From Microbacterium kyungheense (GTDB lineage Bacteria; Actinomycetota; Actinomycetes; Actinomycetales; Microbacteriaceae): a stretch of 64,000 bases of DNA. Numbering within the stretch: position 1 is the stretch's first letter; each line of letters starts with the position of its first letter. The position numbers and the translations under genes are program-made. The notes beneath the pieces are model-generated. The model searched no databases. It saw only the letters and a list, made by a program, of their open reading frames with translations, and was not told the origin of the DNA. Below are positions 54,746 through 63,749 of the stretch, piece by piece. The DNA is taken from assembly GCF_006783905.1 (NCBI RefSeq), contig NZ_VFPE01000001.1, positions 124,001 through 188,000 on the forward strand. Direction: 5' to 3'.

Positions 54746-56334
54746 GACGCGGCCATCGGCAGCAGCTCGCGGCCGCCGGTGGCGGTCGACAGCTTGCGGC
54801 GGGCGAGCGGCGCCCAGGCCTGCACCGCACAGAACGGGGCGCACTGGTGCGCGTCGGTGGTCTCGTTGACGGTCGCCACGTGCACGCAGCACTGGGTCAG
54901 GCGCTCCTCGATCATCGTGTTGATGTCCATGAACGGCTTGACCGTGATGCGCAGCACGCGATCGGCCAGCATGCGGCGCAGCCGCTCGTGCTGCCCGGGG
55001 AGCCGGGATGCCGCGAGCGTGGCCAGTGTGCCGATGCCGAGGTCGCAATTCACGCAGATGTCGCGCCAGATGTCGCTCATCGACGGGTGCGAGAGCGACG
55101 ACTGCTCGCTCAGCAGGTCGAGCAGCGAGCTCTTGACGACGTCGCGGATCGCTTTGTTGACGTTCGAGTCGGCGATGCGGTTGGCGAGGAGGTCGGGATT
55201 GAGGTCGAGGAACTCCTTGAGGCGTTCGTGACCGATGAGCCCGACCAGCGACTTCCATTCGCCCGAGTCGTCCTTGAGCAGATAGCCGACCGAGCAGCAG
55301 TGCGGATGACTGCACGGGAGTGCGGTGAGGTCGCGCCACGTCACCTCGTCGTCGGTCTGCGGACCGAGCCGCGCCAGCACCCCGGTGTGCGTGAGCCGCT
55401 CGTCGGGGTCGATGCCCGACGAGCGTCCTGACCCGAAGACGGGCTGGACCGTCACGCCGCCCACGTAGGGCGTCGCCATCGCCTGCCGGATCACGGCGCC
55501 GATCTCGCCGTCGTTGACGCCCAGGGCGGCTGTCATGGTCAGGGTGGTGAACACGCCGGCAGTGCTCAGCCGCTCCAGGGCCCGCTCCTTGAACCGCCGG
55601 ATGTCGGCGCCGCGGTGAAAGCGGGACGCCTCGGCGCTCTCACCGTCGTACTGCAGGTAGATCTCGACCCGCTCGCGATGCCGCTTGAGCGTCTCGACGA
55701 ACGCGTCGTCCTGGGCGATCCGCAGGCCGTTGGAGTTGATGAGGATCCGCACGATCGGACGCGCGACGAGGTGCTCCAGCAGCTGCTCCAGCCACGGGTA
55801 CAGGGTCGGCTCGCCGCCTGACAGCATCAGCACGTCGATGCGGTCGTTCTCTTTGGCGAGCCGCGCGTCCACCGATGCCAGCACCTCGGCGAGCGGCGCC
55901 ACGGCCGTCGCAGCCGGGCCGGACTCGGCGAAGCACGTGGGGCATCGCAGGTTGCAGTGGTCGGTGAGGTCCTCGAGCAGGATGCAGGTGTGCTGCGTCT
56001 GCATCTGCGGCAGCCCGTCCTCATACGCCGAGGGCACCGGCTTGAAGTTGCCGGCGACGTCCGGGGTGTGCACCTTGGTCGGTGCGGTCCACTGCTCCAG
56101 GTACGACAGGATGTCGGCATCCTCGTCGTACAGGGTCCGCACGAACCCGTGGTCGGGGCATCCGCGTTCCAGCCACACCTTCCCGCCTCTCACGGCGAGC
56201 CATCCCGAGAGCCGGCGCACGTCGGCGAGCGGGCGGTCGGGATCCTCCTCGTGACACCGGGGGCAGAACGCGTTGACGTAGCGGTGGACGCGGTAATCCC
56301 GCAGCGGCATACCCGCGCCGGCCGTGGCTGTCAT
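54742..56334 (-). CDS. Radical SAM enzyme of the MJ0619/tetraether-synthase-like family
   Basis: 530 residues. The radical SAM cluster motif is DHCNLRCPTCFAES (Cys 127, 131, 134), followed by LSGGEPTLYP. Extra cysteines fit additional metal sites: N-terminal FCPRC with RGCPDHG (Cys 24, 27, 59; rubredoxin-like), LPCSHPHCCSVGY, ICVNCDLGIG, TQCCVHV and HQCAPFCAVQ. This layout, especially CPxC...CPxHG before CNLRCPxCFA and the later C-HPxC and C-PFC, is that of MJ0619-like proteins, which include archaeal tetraether synthase and join lipid tails by C-C bonds. No strong Shine-Dalgarno; a TATTGT element 8 bases before ATG 56334 suggests a leaderless mRNA. First gene of the operon ending at 53134. 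Confidence 0.85.
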   Translation of the reverse strand: MTATAGAGMPLRDYRVHRYVNAFCPRCHEEDPDRPLADVRRLSGWLAVRGGKVWLERGCPDHGFVRTLYDEDADILSYLEQWTAPTKVHTPDVAGNFKPVPSAYEDGLPQMQTQHTCILLEDLTDHCNLRCPTCFAESGPAATAVAPLAEVLASVDARLAKENDRIDVLMLSGGEPTLYPWLEQLLEHLVARPIVRILINSNGLRIAQDDAFVETLKRHRERVEIYLQYDGESAEASRFHRGADIRRFKERALERLSTAGVFTTLTMTAALGVNDGEIGAVIRQAMATPYVGGVTVQPVFGSGRSSGIDPDERLTHTGVLARLGPQTDDEVTWRDLTALPCSHPHCCSVGYLLKDDSGEWKSLVGLIGHERLKEFLDLNPDLLANRIADSNVNKAIRDVVKSSLLDLLSEQSSLSHPSMSDIWRDICVNCDLGIGTLATLAASRLPGQHERLRRMLADRVLRITVKPFMDINTMIEERLTQCCVHVATVNETTDAHQCAPFCAVQAWAPLARRKLSTATGGRELLPMAAS

Positions 56335-56441
56335 GGGGTGACAATAGCGCGCGGTGCCAACGTGCCGGGAGTGCGGCGACGCGACGGGGCCGCGCGTCGC
56401 GCCCTCTCAGGCAGGGGAGGATGGAAGGGAGAGGAGACCGG

Positions 56442-57491
56442 ATGCCGCAGCACGACCCCGCCCGCCGGTTCTCGGCCGACCTCCGCCACGCCGTGGGCAG
56501 CCTGTTCCGGCTGGCGCCCGCACCGGCGCCCCGGTGGCCGATCGGCCTGCGCGCGGCGATCGCGATGGCCGTGCCGATCGCGCTGATGTCGGTGCTGGGG
56601 CGCCCTGAACTCGGCTTCCAGGCCGCTACCGGCGCCTTCGTCGCGCTTTACGGCACGCACCTGCCCGTGGTGGAGCGGGCCCGCGTCGTGCCGTTCGTCG
56701 CCGGCACGCTCGCCGCGGCGGCGCTGCTCGGCGCGCTCGCCGGACCGTCACAGGTCGCCACGCTCGTGGGTCTCGCCGTGGTCGCGGTCGTCGCGGCCGC
56801 GGGGATGTTCGGGTTCCGCATGGGACCTCCCGGTCCGCTGTTCGTCGTCCTGGTCTACGGGCTGTCGGCGCACATCGTCGCGTCGGGCGCGGACGCCGTC
56901 GTCTACGTCGTGACGGTGGGGTGCGGCATCCTGTTCGCGTCCGTCGTCTCGCTGACGCCGCTGGTGCTGCCGAGCCGGTGGCGCGTCGCCGCGCGACCGT
57001 TCCGCGAGATCCTTCCCGGGCCCGCGTGGCCGGCGGGCGAGCGGATGCTGGTCGCCCGCGTCGCGCTGGTGACGGTCGTCGGGATCGGTCTGGGCCTCGT
57101 GCTCGATCCGGACCGGGCGTACTGGATCGTCGGCGCGGCCGTCGCCGTCATCGGCGTCGTGGCGGACCGTCGTGCCGCCTTCACGCGCGGCCTGCACCGC
57201 ATGGTCGGCACGGTGGTGGGCGCCGGCGTGTATCTGCTGCTGGCTCCGATTCCGCTGCCGCCGCTGTGGCTCGCGCTCGTGCTGGGCGCGCTGCAGTTCA
57301 CCATCGAACTGCTCGTGGTGCGCAACTACGCGCTCGCGCTGGTGTTCATCACGCCGCTCGTGCTGCTGCTCACCGGCGCAGCGACGGGCGCCGTCGACAC
57401 CGTCGCCGTCGCGAGCGAGCGCGTCGTCGACACGCTCGTCGGCGCGGCACTCGGCGCGGCGAGCGGGCTGCTGCACGCCCGCGACGACTGA
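56442..57491 (+). CDS. FUSC/aromatic-acid-exporter-like membrane protein
   Basis: 349 residues with two halves of about five to six membrane segments: RAAIAMAVPIALMSVLGRPELGFQAATGAFVALYG and RVALVTVVGIGLGLVLDPDRAYWIVGAAVAVIGVVADRRAAFTRGLHRMVGTVVGAGVYLL. The second half has the FUSC signature of fusaric-acid-resistance/aromatic-acid exporters. ATG at 56442 follows GAGAGGAGACC and is preferred over an ATG at 56421. It is divergent from the radical SAM gene and 81 bases before the MMPL exporter. Substrate unknown. Confidence 0.82.
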   Translation: MPQHDPARRFSADLRHAVGSLFRLAPAPAPRWPIGLRAAIAMAVPIALMSVLGRPELGFQAATGAFVALYGTHLPVVERARVVPFVAGTLAAAALLGALAGPSQVATLVGLAVVAVVAAAGMFGFRMGPPGPLFVVLVYGLSAHIVASGADAVVYVVTVGCGILFASVVSLTPLVLPSRWRVAARPFREILPGPAWPAGERMLVARVALVTVVGIGLGLVLDPDRAYWIVGAAVAVIGVVADRRAAFTRGLHRMVGTVVGAGVYLLLAPIPLPPLWLALVLGALQFTIELLVVRNYALALVFITPLVLLLTGAATGAVDTVAVASERVVDTLVGAALGAASGLLHARDD

Positions 57492-57572
57492 TCCGGCATC
57501 CACCGATCGGTTGACACCGGACTCGATCGCCCGCGCGACGCCCGAAACCGCCTGCGCGAGTGGAGTTGACGT

Positions 57573-59687
57573 GTGCACCGGTTCATCGCCTCACTCTCCC
57601 GCGCCCTGACGTCACGCCGCGGCGCGTGGCTCTCGCTCGCTCTCGGTCTTCTCGCCCTCGTCGCCCTCCTCGGCGCTTTCGGTCGCGCTGCCCTGCCCGC
57701 CGGCAGCGACCCCGTACCCCCGCAGTCCGAGAGCGGACAGGTCGCCGCGCTCGCGGACGAGTTCGCGGATGCCGACGAGCAGACGCTGCTCGTCGTCGCG
57801 AGCCGCGACGACGGCGGTGCCCTCACGCCGGCGGACCTCGACGGCATCGCCGCGCTCGTGCCCGTCATCGACGCCGAGACCGGAGACACGTCGCGGGGAC
57901 CGATCCCCAGCGAGGACGGCGAGGCGGCCGTCATCCAGTCGACGATCGAACCGGGGTCGGGCGAGGACGCGACGGAGCACGCGGTCGACGGCCTGCGGTC
58001 GGCGATCGCCGACCACCCGGTCGACGGGGTCTCGGTGCAGGTGACCGGGGGCGCGGCGTTCGGCGTCGACGTCGCCTCCGCGTTCAACGGGGCGGACTTC
58101 ACACTGCTGCTCGTCACGATCGGCATCGTGGCGGCGCTCCTCATCCTCACCTACCGTTCCCCCGTGCTGTGGCTCGTGCCGCTCGTCGTCGTCGCGCTGG
58201 CCGACCAGCTCGCGAGCAAGGCGACGGCGGCGCTGGGCACGGCCCTCGACCTCCAGTTCGACACCGGCATCGTGAGCGTCCTCGTCTTCGGCGCCGGAAC
58301 CAACTACGCGCTGCTGCTCGTGTCGCGCTACCGCGAGCAGCTGCTGAGCGATGACGATCACCGCGTCGCGCTCGCCGGCGCCTGGCGGAAGAGCCTGCCG
58401 GCGATCGTGGCGTCGAACGCCACCGTGGTGCTGTCGCTCCTCACGCTGCTGCTGGCCGTCGTGCCCGGCACACGCGGCCTGGGAATCGCCTCGGCCGTCG
58501 GCCTGCTGATCGCGCTCGCCGCTGTGCTGCTTGTGCTGCCCCCGGCGCTCGCCGTGTGCGGCCGGCGCGTGTTCTGGCCCTTCGTCCCGCGCCCCGGCGC
58601 CCCGGCGCCCCGGGTCGGCGCGTGGCGTACGCTGGGCGCCCGCGTGGTCGCGCGTCCGGTGCTCCCCGTTGTCGCGGGACTCCTGCTGCTGGCCGCCGCG
58701 GCGACGGGCCTCATCGGCACGCAGCTCGGGCTGACGCAGGCCGAACGCTTCCGGGTGCCGTCCGAGTCGGCGGTCGGGCTCGAGGTGCTGGGCGACCACT
58801 TCACCGCGGGGGAGGCCGAGCCCGTGGTCGTGATCGCCGATGCCGCGGACGCGGATGCCGTCACGGCGGCGATCGACGGCGTCCCCGGCGTGGAACGCAC
58901 CACCCTCGTCGCCGAGAGCGACGACTCGTCGCTCGTGAAGCTGCTCGTGGTCGGCGACGCCGAACCCGGTTCGCCCGAGAGCCTGCAGCTGGTGCGCGAT
59001 GTGCGGGATGCCGCGCATGACGTCTCCGGGTCCGCCCTCGTCGGCGGGCCGGCGGGTGCCGCGGTGGACGCCCGCGACGCCAACGTGCGCGACTTCCTGG
59101 TGATCGCACCGCTGGTGCTGCTCGTGACCCTCGTGGTGCTGATCGTGCTGTTGCGCGCGGTGGTCGCGCCGCTCGTGCTGCTGCTCGTGAACGCGCTCAG
59201 CGCGACCGCGGCGATCGGCGCCGGCGCCTGGCTCGGACGCGTGCTGTTCGGGTGGACAGCCCTGGACCTGGAGGTGCCCCTGCTGGCGTTCCTCTTCTTG
59301 GTGGCGCTCGGCGTGGACTACACGATCTTCCTCGTGCACCGGGCGCGCGCCGAGGCGGGGGTCGTGGGCACGAGGCCCGGCATGGTCAACGCGGTGGCTG
59401 CGACGGGCGGCGTCATCACGAGCGCGGGGCTCGTGCTCGCGGGCGTCTTCGCGGCGCTGGGGCTGCTGCCGCTGGTGACCCTGGGGCAGCTCGGCCTCGT
59501 CGTCGGCGTCGGGGTGCTGGTGGATACGCTGGTCGTGCGCACCCTCGTGGTGCCCGCGCTGTTCTCGCTCATCGGCGACCGGATGTGGTGGCCGGGGCGA
59601 CTCGCCGCATCGCACGAGGGAGGCGATCGCGCTGGAGAGGAAGGGGTGTCGGGGGATGCCGCAGTTCTCCACGAGCGCGTCGGCTGA
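57573..59687 (+). CDS. MMPL-family RND transporter
   Basis: 704 residues, 11-12 membrane segments in two repeats, each opened by an extracellular loop domain. The first repeat has FGAGTNYALLLVSRYREQL and the second FLVALGVDYTIFLVHRARAE. The proton-relay Asp-Tyr pair is complete only in the second (VDY; the first has TNY). Family members export lipids, siderophores or drugs. GTG start with GGAG upstream. Its end overlaps the sensor kinase gene by 32 bases, so it is part of the signalling operon that follows. Confidence 0.9.
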   Translation: MHRFIASLSRALTSRRGAWLSLALGLLALVALLGAFGRAALPAGSDPVPPQSESGQVAALADEFADADEQTLLVVASRDDGGALTPADLDGIAALVPVIDAETGDTSRGPIPSEDGEAAVIQSTIEPGSGEDATEHAVDGLRSAIADHPVDGVSVQVTGGAAFGVDVASAFNGADFTLLLVTIGIVAALLILTYRSPVLWLVPLVVVALADQLASKATAALGTALDLQFDTGIVSVLVFGAGTNYALLLVSRYREQLLSDDDHRVALAGAWRKSLPAIVASNATVVLSLLTLLLAVVPGTRGLGIASAVGLLIALAAVLLVLPPALAVCGRRVFWPFVPRPGAPAPRVGAWRTLGARVVARPVLPVVAGLLLLAAAATGLIGTQLGLTQAERFRVPSESAVGLEVLGDHFTAGEAEPVVVIADAADADAVTAAIDGVPGVERTTLVAESDDSSLVKLLVVGDAEPGSPESLQLVRDVRDAAHDVSGSALVGGPAGAAVDARDANVRDFLVIAPLVLLVTLVVLIVLLRAVVAPLVLLLVNALSATAAIGAGAWLGRVLFGWTALDLEVPLLAFLFLVALGVDYTIFLVHRARAEAGVVGTRPGMVNAVAATGGVITSAGLVLAGVFAALGLLPLVTLGQLGLVVGVGVLVDTLVVRTLVVPALFSLIGDRMWWPGRLAASHEGGDRAGEEGVSGDAAVLHERVG

Positions 59688-60927
59688 GGCCGCTCCGCCG
59701 GCGACCGTACGGTCGTGGCGGGGACTGGTCGGCTCGATCCGGGTGGGCCAGTCCGTCATCACGGCGGCGCTCATCGTGATCGGTGCGCTGCGCGCCGTCG
59801 CCGACGGGACGCCCGTGCCATGGGTGGTCGCGGTGTCGGTCGTGTTCGCCGGCTGGTACTTCGGCGGGCTGCTGCTGAGCGAGCGCACGCGCGATCGCGC
59901 ACTCGCCGCCGGCTGGCTCGTCGGGCTGGCGCTCATCTGGGTCGGAGCGGTCGCGATCTCGCCCGAGTTCGTGTGGCTCGCGTTCCCGCTGTGGCTGCTC
60001 GCGGGGTTCGTGATGCGGATGCGGTGGGCCATCGTGTTCAGCCTCGTCGTGCTGCTCGTGGTCATCGCGGCTCCGCTCGCCCACACCGGCTCGACGAGCT
60101 ACGCGAACATCATCGGCCCGGTGGTCGGCGGCGTGTTCGCCCTCGGCATCTCGCGAGGCTATCTGGAACTGGTCCGCGACGGGCGCGAGCGGCAGCGGCT
60201 CATCGCGTCGCTGGTGGCCGCGCAGCAAGAGACCGCAGCGCTCCAGGACGAGCTCGCCCTCGCCCAGCGCGATGCCGGGGCGGTCGCCGAGCGCACCCGG
60301 CTGTCGCGGGACATCCACGACACCGTCGCGCAGAGCCTCACGTCGATCGGCATGATCGCGGCATCCGCCACCGCCGCCGCGGACTCCGAGACGGCGGGAC
60401 CGGATGCCGCCGCCCGCGCGTTGTCGCAGATCGGCGAACTCGCGCGCGAGGGCCTGGCCGACACCCGCCGCATCGTCGACGCGCTCATGCCCGCACAGCT
60501 GGAGGGCGCGGCGCTCGCCGACGCGCTGCGCCGCATGCTCGTGCGCCTGCACGACGAGACGGGCATCCGCACCGAGCTGCGGGTCGACGAGGACTTCCCG
60601 CCGCTGCCGGTGACGACCGAGGTCGCCCTGCTGCGCACGGCGCAGTCCGCGCTCGCCAACGTCAGGCTGCACGCCCGCGCGGGCCGGGTCGTGGTCACGA
60701 TGTCCGACGGGGGCGACGCCGTGCGCCTCGACGTCGTCGACGACGGGATCGGCTTCGACGCGACCGGCTGGGCGTCCCGGCCCGCCGGGCCCGAGGGCGG
60801 CTACGGGCTGCGGGCGATCCGGGAGCGCCTGCGCGAGCTGGGCGGGACCCTCGACGTCGAGAGCGCTCCGGGGCAGGGGGCTGCCCTGTCGGCGTCCGTG
60901 CCGATCGCGACGGGCGGTGAGCGGTGA
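59656..60927 (+). CDS. NarL-type sensor histidine kinase
   Basis: 423 residues. About six membrane segments (35-170) with little extracellular sequence, so it probably senses the membrane state. The HisKA_3 dimerisation helix holds the phospho-acceptor His in RLSRDIHDTVAQSL (near 222). The ATPase domain has a weak N-box (SALANVRLHARAG), DDGIGF and GGYGLRAIRERL. ATG at 59656 inside the MMPL gene follows GAGAGGAAGGGG. GTGA overlap with the regulator. Confidence 0.92.
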   Translation: MPQFSTSASAEAAPPATVRSWRGLVGSIRVGQSVITAALIVIGALRAVADGTPVPWVVAVSVVFAGWYFGGLLLSERTRDRALAAGWLVGLALIWVGAVAISPEFVWLAFPLWLLAGFVMRMRWAIVFSLVVLLVVIAAPLAHTGSTSYANIIGPVVGGVFALGISRGYLELVRDGRERQRLIASLVAAQQETAALQDELALAQRDAGAVAERTRLSRDIHDTVAQSLTSIGMIAASATAAADSETAGPDAAARALSQIGELAREGLADTRRIVDALMPAQLEGAALADALRRMLVRLHDETGIRTELRVDEDFPPLPVTTEVALLRTAQSALANVRLHARAGRVVVTMSDGGDAVRLDVVDDGIGFDATGWASRPAGPEGGYGLRAIRERLRELGGTLDVESAPGQGAALSASVPIATGGER

Positions 60928-61547
60928 GCGGCATCCGGATCCTCATCGTCGACGACCACCCGATCATCCGCACCGGCGTGCGCTCGCTGTTCACGGGTTC
61001 GAGCGGCGTCGAGGTGGTCGGTGAGGCGGCGACCGGCGAAGAGGCCGTGGCCCTCGCCCGCCATCTGGCTCCGGACGTCGTGCTGTGCGACCTGCGCCTG
61101 GGCGAGGGCGCCGACGGCGTGCAGACGACCGCCGCGCTGCGCGCCCTCGACCCCGCGCCCGCGGTCGTCATCCTCACCACCTTCGACCGGGACGCCGAGA
61201 TCCTCGGTGCGATCGAGGCCGGCGCGTCGGGCTACGTGCTGAAGGATGCCCCGCCCGAGGCGATCGTCCGCGCCGTGCACGACGCGGCCGCGGGCCGGCT
61301 GGCGCTCACCCCGGAGATCAGCGCGCGCGTCGTGCAGGTGCTGCGCGCCCCCCGCGTGCGACTCACGGAGCGCGAGCTCGACGTGCTGCGGCTGCTGGCC
61401 ACCGGCGCCTCCAATCCCGAGATCGCCAAGACCCTGTTCGTCACCGAGGCCACGGTGAAGACCCACCTCGTGCACATCTTCGGCAAGCTCGGCGTCGACA
61501 GCCGATCCCGGGCCGTCGCCATCGCCCGGGAGAGAGGCATCCTATGA
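60924..61547 (+). CDS. NarL/FixJ-family response regulator
   Basis: 207 residues. Receiver domain: IRILIVDDHPIIRTG, phospho-acceptor Asp 56 in VVLCDLRLG, Thr in ILTTFD and Lys in YVLKDAPP. The LuxR-type helix-turn-helix is LTERELDVLRLLATGASNPEIAKTLFVTEATVKTHLVHIFGKLGV. Pairs with the kinase before it and probably controls the MMPL/MFS exporter genes. Overlaps both neighbours by 4 bases. Confidence 0.96.
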   Translation: MSGIRILIVDDHPIIRTGVRSLFTGSSGVEVVGEAATGEEAVALARHLAPDVVLCDLRLGEGADGVQTTAALRALDPAPAVVILTTFDRDAEILGAIEAGASGYVLKDAPPEAIVRAVHDAAAGRLALTPEISARVVQVLRAPRVRLTERELDVLRLLATGASNPEIAKTLFVTEATVKTHLVHIFGKLGVDSRSRAVAIARERGIL

Positions 61548-63184
61548 CCGTCGCGGACTCCGTCGCGGCCCCCACCCGCCGCGATTGGATGGCGCTCGCC
61601 GTCCTCTCGGTCGGGCTCGGCATGATCGTGCTGGACGGCACCATCGTCGGCGTCGCGCTGCCCGACATCATCTCGGACCTCGGGATGGACCTGACCGACG
61701 CGCAGTGGGTCAGCAGCCTGTACGCCGCGATCCTCGCGGCGCTGCTGCTGTCGACGGGCCGCCTGGCCGACCGGTGGGGACGCAAGCGCCTGTTCGTCGC
61801 GGGAATCGTCGTGTTCGTCGCCGGGAGCCTGCTGGCGGCGGTGGCAGAGGCGTCGGGGCCCCTCATCGGCGCCCGTGCCGTGCAGGCCGTCGGCGCGGCG
61901 CTGATCATGCCGTCGACGCTGTCGACCGTCAACGCGGTGTTCCGCGGCCGCTACCGCGCGGCCGCGTTCGGGGTCTGGGGCGCCGTGATCTCGGGCGCGG
62001 CCGCCATCGGACCCCTCGCGGGCGGAGCCCTCACCGAGTATGCCTCGTGGGAGTGGGTCTTCCTCGTGAACGTGCCGCTCGGGGCGCTGGTGCTTGTCGC
62101 CGCACTCCTCGTCGTGCCCGAGACGAAGGGCGCGACCCCAGGACCCGGGGCCGATGTCGACGGCGCACTGCTCTCGGCGATCGGCTTCGGCGCGCTCGTC
62201 TTCTCGGTGATCGAGGGCCCCGAGCTCGGCTGGTGGGCACCGAAGTCCGAGTTCCAGCTGCTCGGCTGGACCTGGCCGGCGGACGCCCCGATCTCGGTGA
62301 TCCCGATCACGCTCGCCATCGCGGTCGTCGCCCTCACGCTGTTCGTGGCGTGGGAGCGTCACCGCGCGCGCAACGGCCGCTCCGCCCTGCTCGACCTGGC
62401 GCTGTTCCGGCTGCCGACGTTCACATGGGGCAACGTCACGGCGGGCGCGGTCGCGGTCGGCGAGTTCGCCATCATCTTCGTGCTGCCGCTCTACCTCGTC
62501 AACGCGCTCGGCATGAACGCGATGGGCGCCGGCCTCGTGCTGGCGGCCATGGCGCTCGGAGCGTTCGCCTCCGGTGCCGCCGCGCGGCACGTCGCGGCCC
62601 GCTTCGGCGCCCCAGGGACGGTGCTGATCGGTCTCGCACTCGAAGTCGTCGGCGTCGTGATCGTCGCTCTGGTCGTCACCGCGACCACCCCGGGCTGGCT
62701 GCTGGCGCTGCCGCTCGTGGTCTACGGACTGGGCCTGGGACTGGCATCCGCCCAGCTGACGGGCACGGTCCTGCGAGACGTCCCGGTCACCCAGTCCGGC
62801 CAGGGGTCGGCGACCCAGAGCACCGTGCGTCAGGTGGGCTCCGCCCTCGGCACCGCGTTCGCGGGAGCGGCGCTGTCCATCGCGCTCGCACTCACGCTGC
62901 CGGCATCGCTCGGCGCGGCGGGCTTCTCGGGTTCGGCGGCCGACACGATCGCCGATGCGACGCGTCAGTCCGCCGGGACGACGATCTCGCAGCTGCGCGC
63001 ACAGGGCACCGACAGCCGGCTCGGAGACCAGACCCCGGCCGTCGTCGACGCTCTTGCTGCGGGATTCGCCGACGCGACCCGGTGGGCGCTGCTCGTGGCC
63101 TCGCTGTTCCTGCTGCTCGGTCTCGTCGGCGCCCTGCGGCTGCGGCGCGCGGCGGGGCGAGACGCCGTCCCGACCGGGGACTGA
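61544..63184 (+). CDS. MFS drug/proton antiporter, DHA2 (14-helix) family
   Basis: 546 residues, about 14 membrane segments. MFS motif A is GRLADRWGRKRLF and motif C-like GAVISGAAAIGPLAGGALTEYASWEWVFLVNVPLG is characteristic of QacA/EmrB-type exporters. The N terminus keeps LDGTIVGVALPDI (family D1-type motif). ATG at 61544 overlaps the regulator stop (ATGA); the longer frame upstream is a shadow. Likely exports a toxic or signalling compound sensed by the adjacent two-component system. Confidence 0.95.
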   Translation: MTVADSVAAPTRRDWMALAVLSVGLGMIVLDGTIVGVALPDIISDLGMDLTDAQWVSSLYAAILAALLLSTGRLADRWGRKRLFVAGIVVFVAGSLLAAVAEASGPLIGARAVQAVGAALIMPSTLSTVNAVFRGRYRAAAFGVWGAVISGAAAIGPLAGGALTEYASWEWVFLVNVPLGALVLVAALLVVPETKGATPGPGADVDGALLSAIGFGALVFSVIEGPELGWWAPKSEFQLLGWTWPADAPISVIPITLAIAVVALTLFVAWERHRARNGRSALLDLALFRLPTFTWGNVTAGAVAVGEFAIIFVLPLYLVNALGMNAMGAGLVLAAMALGAFASGAAARHVAARFGAPGTVLIGLALEVVGVVIVALVVTATTPGWLLALPLVVYGLGLGLASAQLTGTVLRDVPVTQSGQGSATQSTVRQVGSALGTAFAGAALSIALALTLPASLGAAGFSGSAADTIADATRQSAGTTISQLRAQGTDSRLGDQTPAVVDALAAGFADATRWALLVASLFLLLGLVGALRLRRAAGRDAVPTGD

Positions 63185-63260
63185 CGCAGGGATCAACCAT
63201 TCGATGGATCCGCCGCGGCCGGAGCGCGGCGAGGCTGGAATCACCATCGAGAGGACTCCC

Positions 63261-63725
63261 ATGCGCAAGCTCTACTACGCTGCCTTCGCCTACATGATCG
63301 CCGGGGTGGCATCCGGACTGTTCTACCGCGAGTTCACGAAGCTCAACGACTTCCCCGAGGGCGGGTCGACCCAGCTCGGAGTCGCCCACACGCACCTGCT
63401 CACCCTCGGCTTCGTCGTGCTGCTCATCGTGCTCGTGCTCGAGAAGGTGTTCACGCTGTCGGCGTCCAAGCTCTTCACATGGTTCTTCTGGGTGTACAAC
63501 GCCGGGGTCGTGGCGACCTCAGCGATGCTCGTCTGGCACGGGTCGCTGACGGTGCTCGGGCAGGAGTCGTCGAAGATGATCGCCGGCATCGCGGGTGCGG
63601 GCCACATCCTGCTCACGGCGGGCATGGTGCTGCTCTTCCTGGCGCTCGGAACCGCGCTGCGTCGCTCGCAGCCTTCGGGCGACGGGATGCCGGCGGCCGA
63701 GATCGCGGGGTCGGCGCAGGGGTGA
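63261..63725 (+). CDS. DUF2871-like membrane protein
   Basis: 154 residues with four hydrophobic segments: YYAAFAYMIAGVASGLFYREF, AHTHLLTLGFVVLLIVLVLEKVF, FFWVYNAGVVATSAMLVWHGSL and IAGAGHILLTAGMVLLFLALG. Histidines in three of the four (AHTHLL, VWHG, AGHILL) resemble heme- or metal-binding four-helix membrane proteins; the layout matches my recollection of DUF2871. ATG at 63261 follows GAGAGGA. It is 76 bases after the MFS gene and may be transcribed with it. Function unknown. Confidence 0.72.
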   Translation: MRKLYYAAFAYMIAGVASGLFYREFTKLNDFPEGGSTQLGVAHTHLLTLGFVVLLIVLVLEKVFTLSASKLFTWFFWVYNAGVVATSAMLVWHGSLTVLGQESSKMIAGIAGAGHILLTAGMVLLFLALGTALRRSQPSGDGMPAAEIAGSAQG

Positions 63726-63749
63726 CGCGCCCGTGCCGGCATCGCGAGG

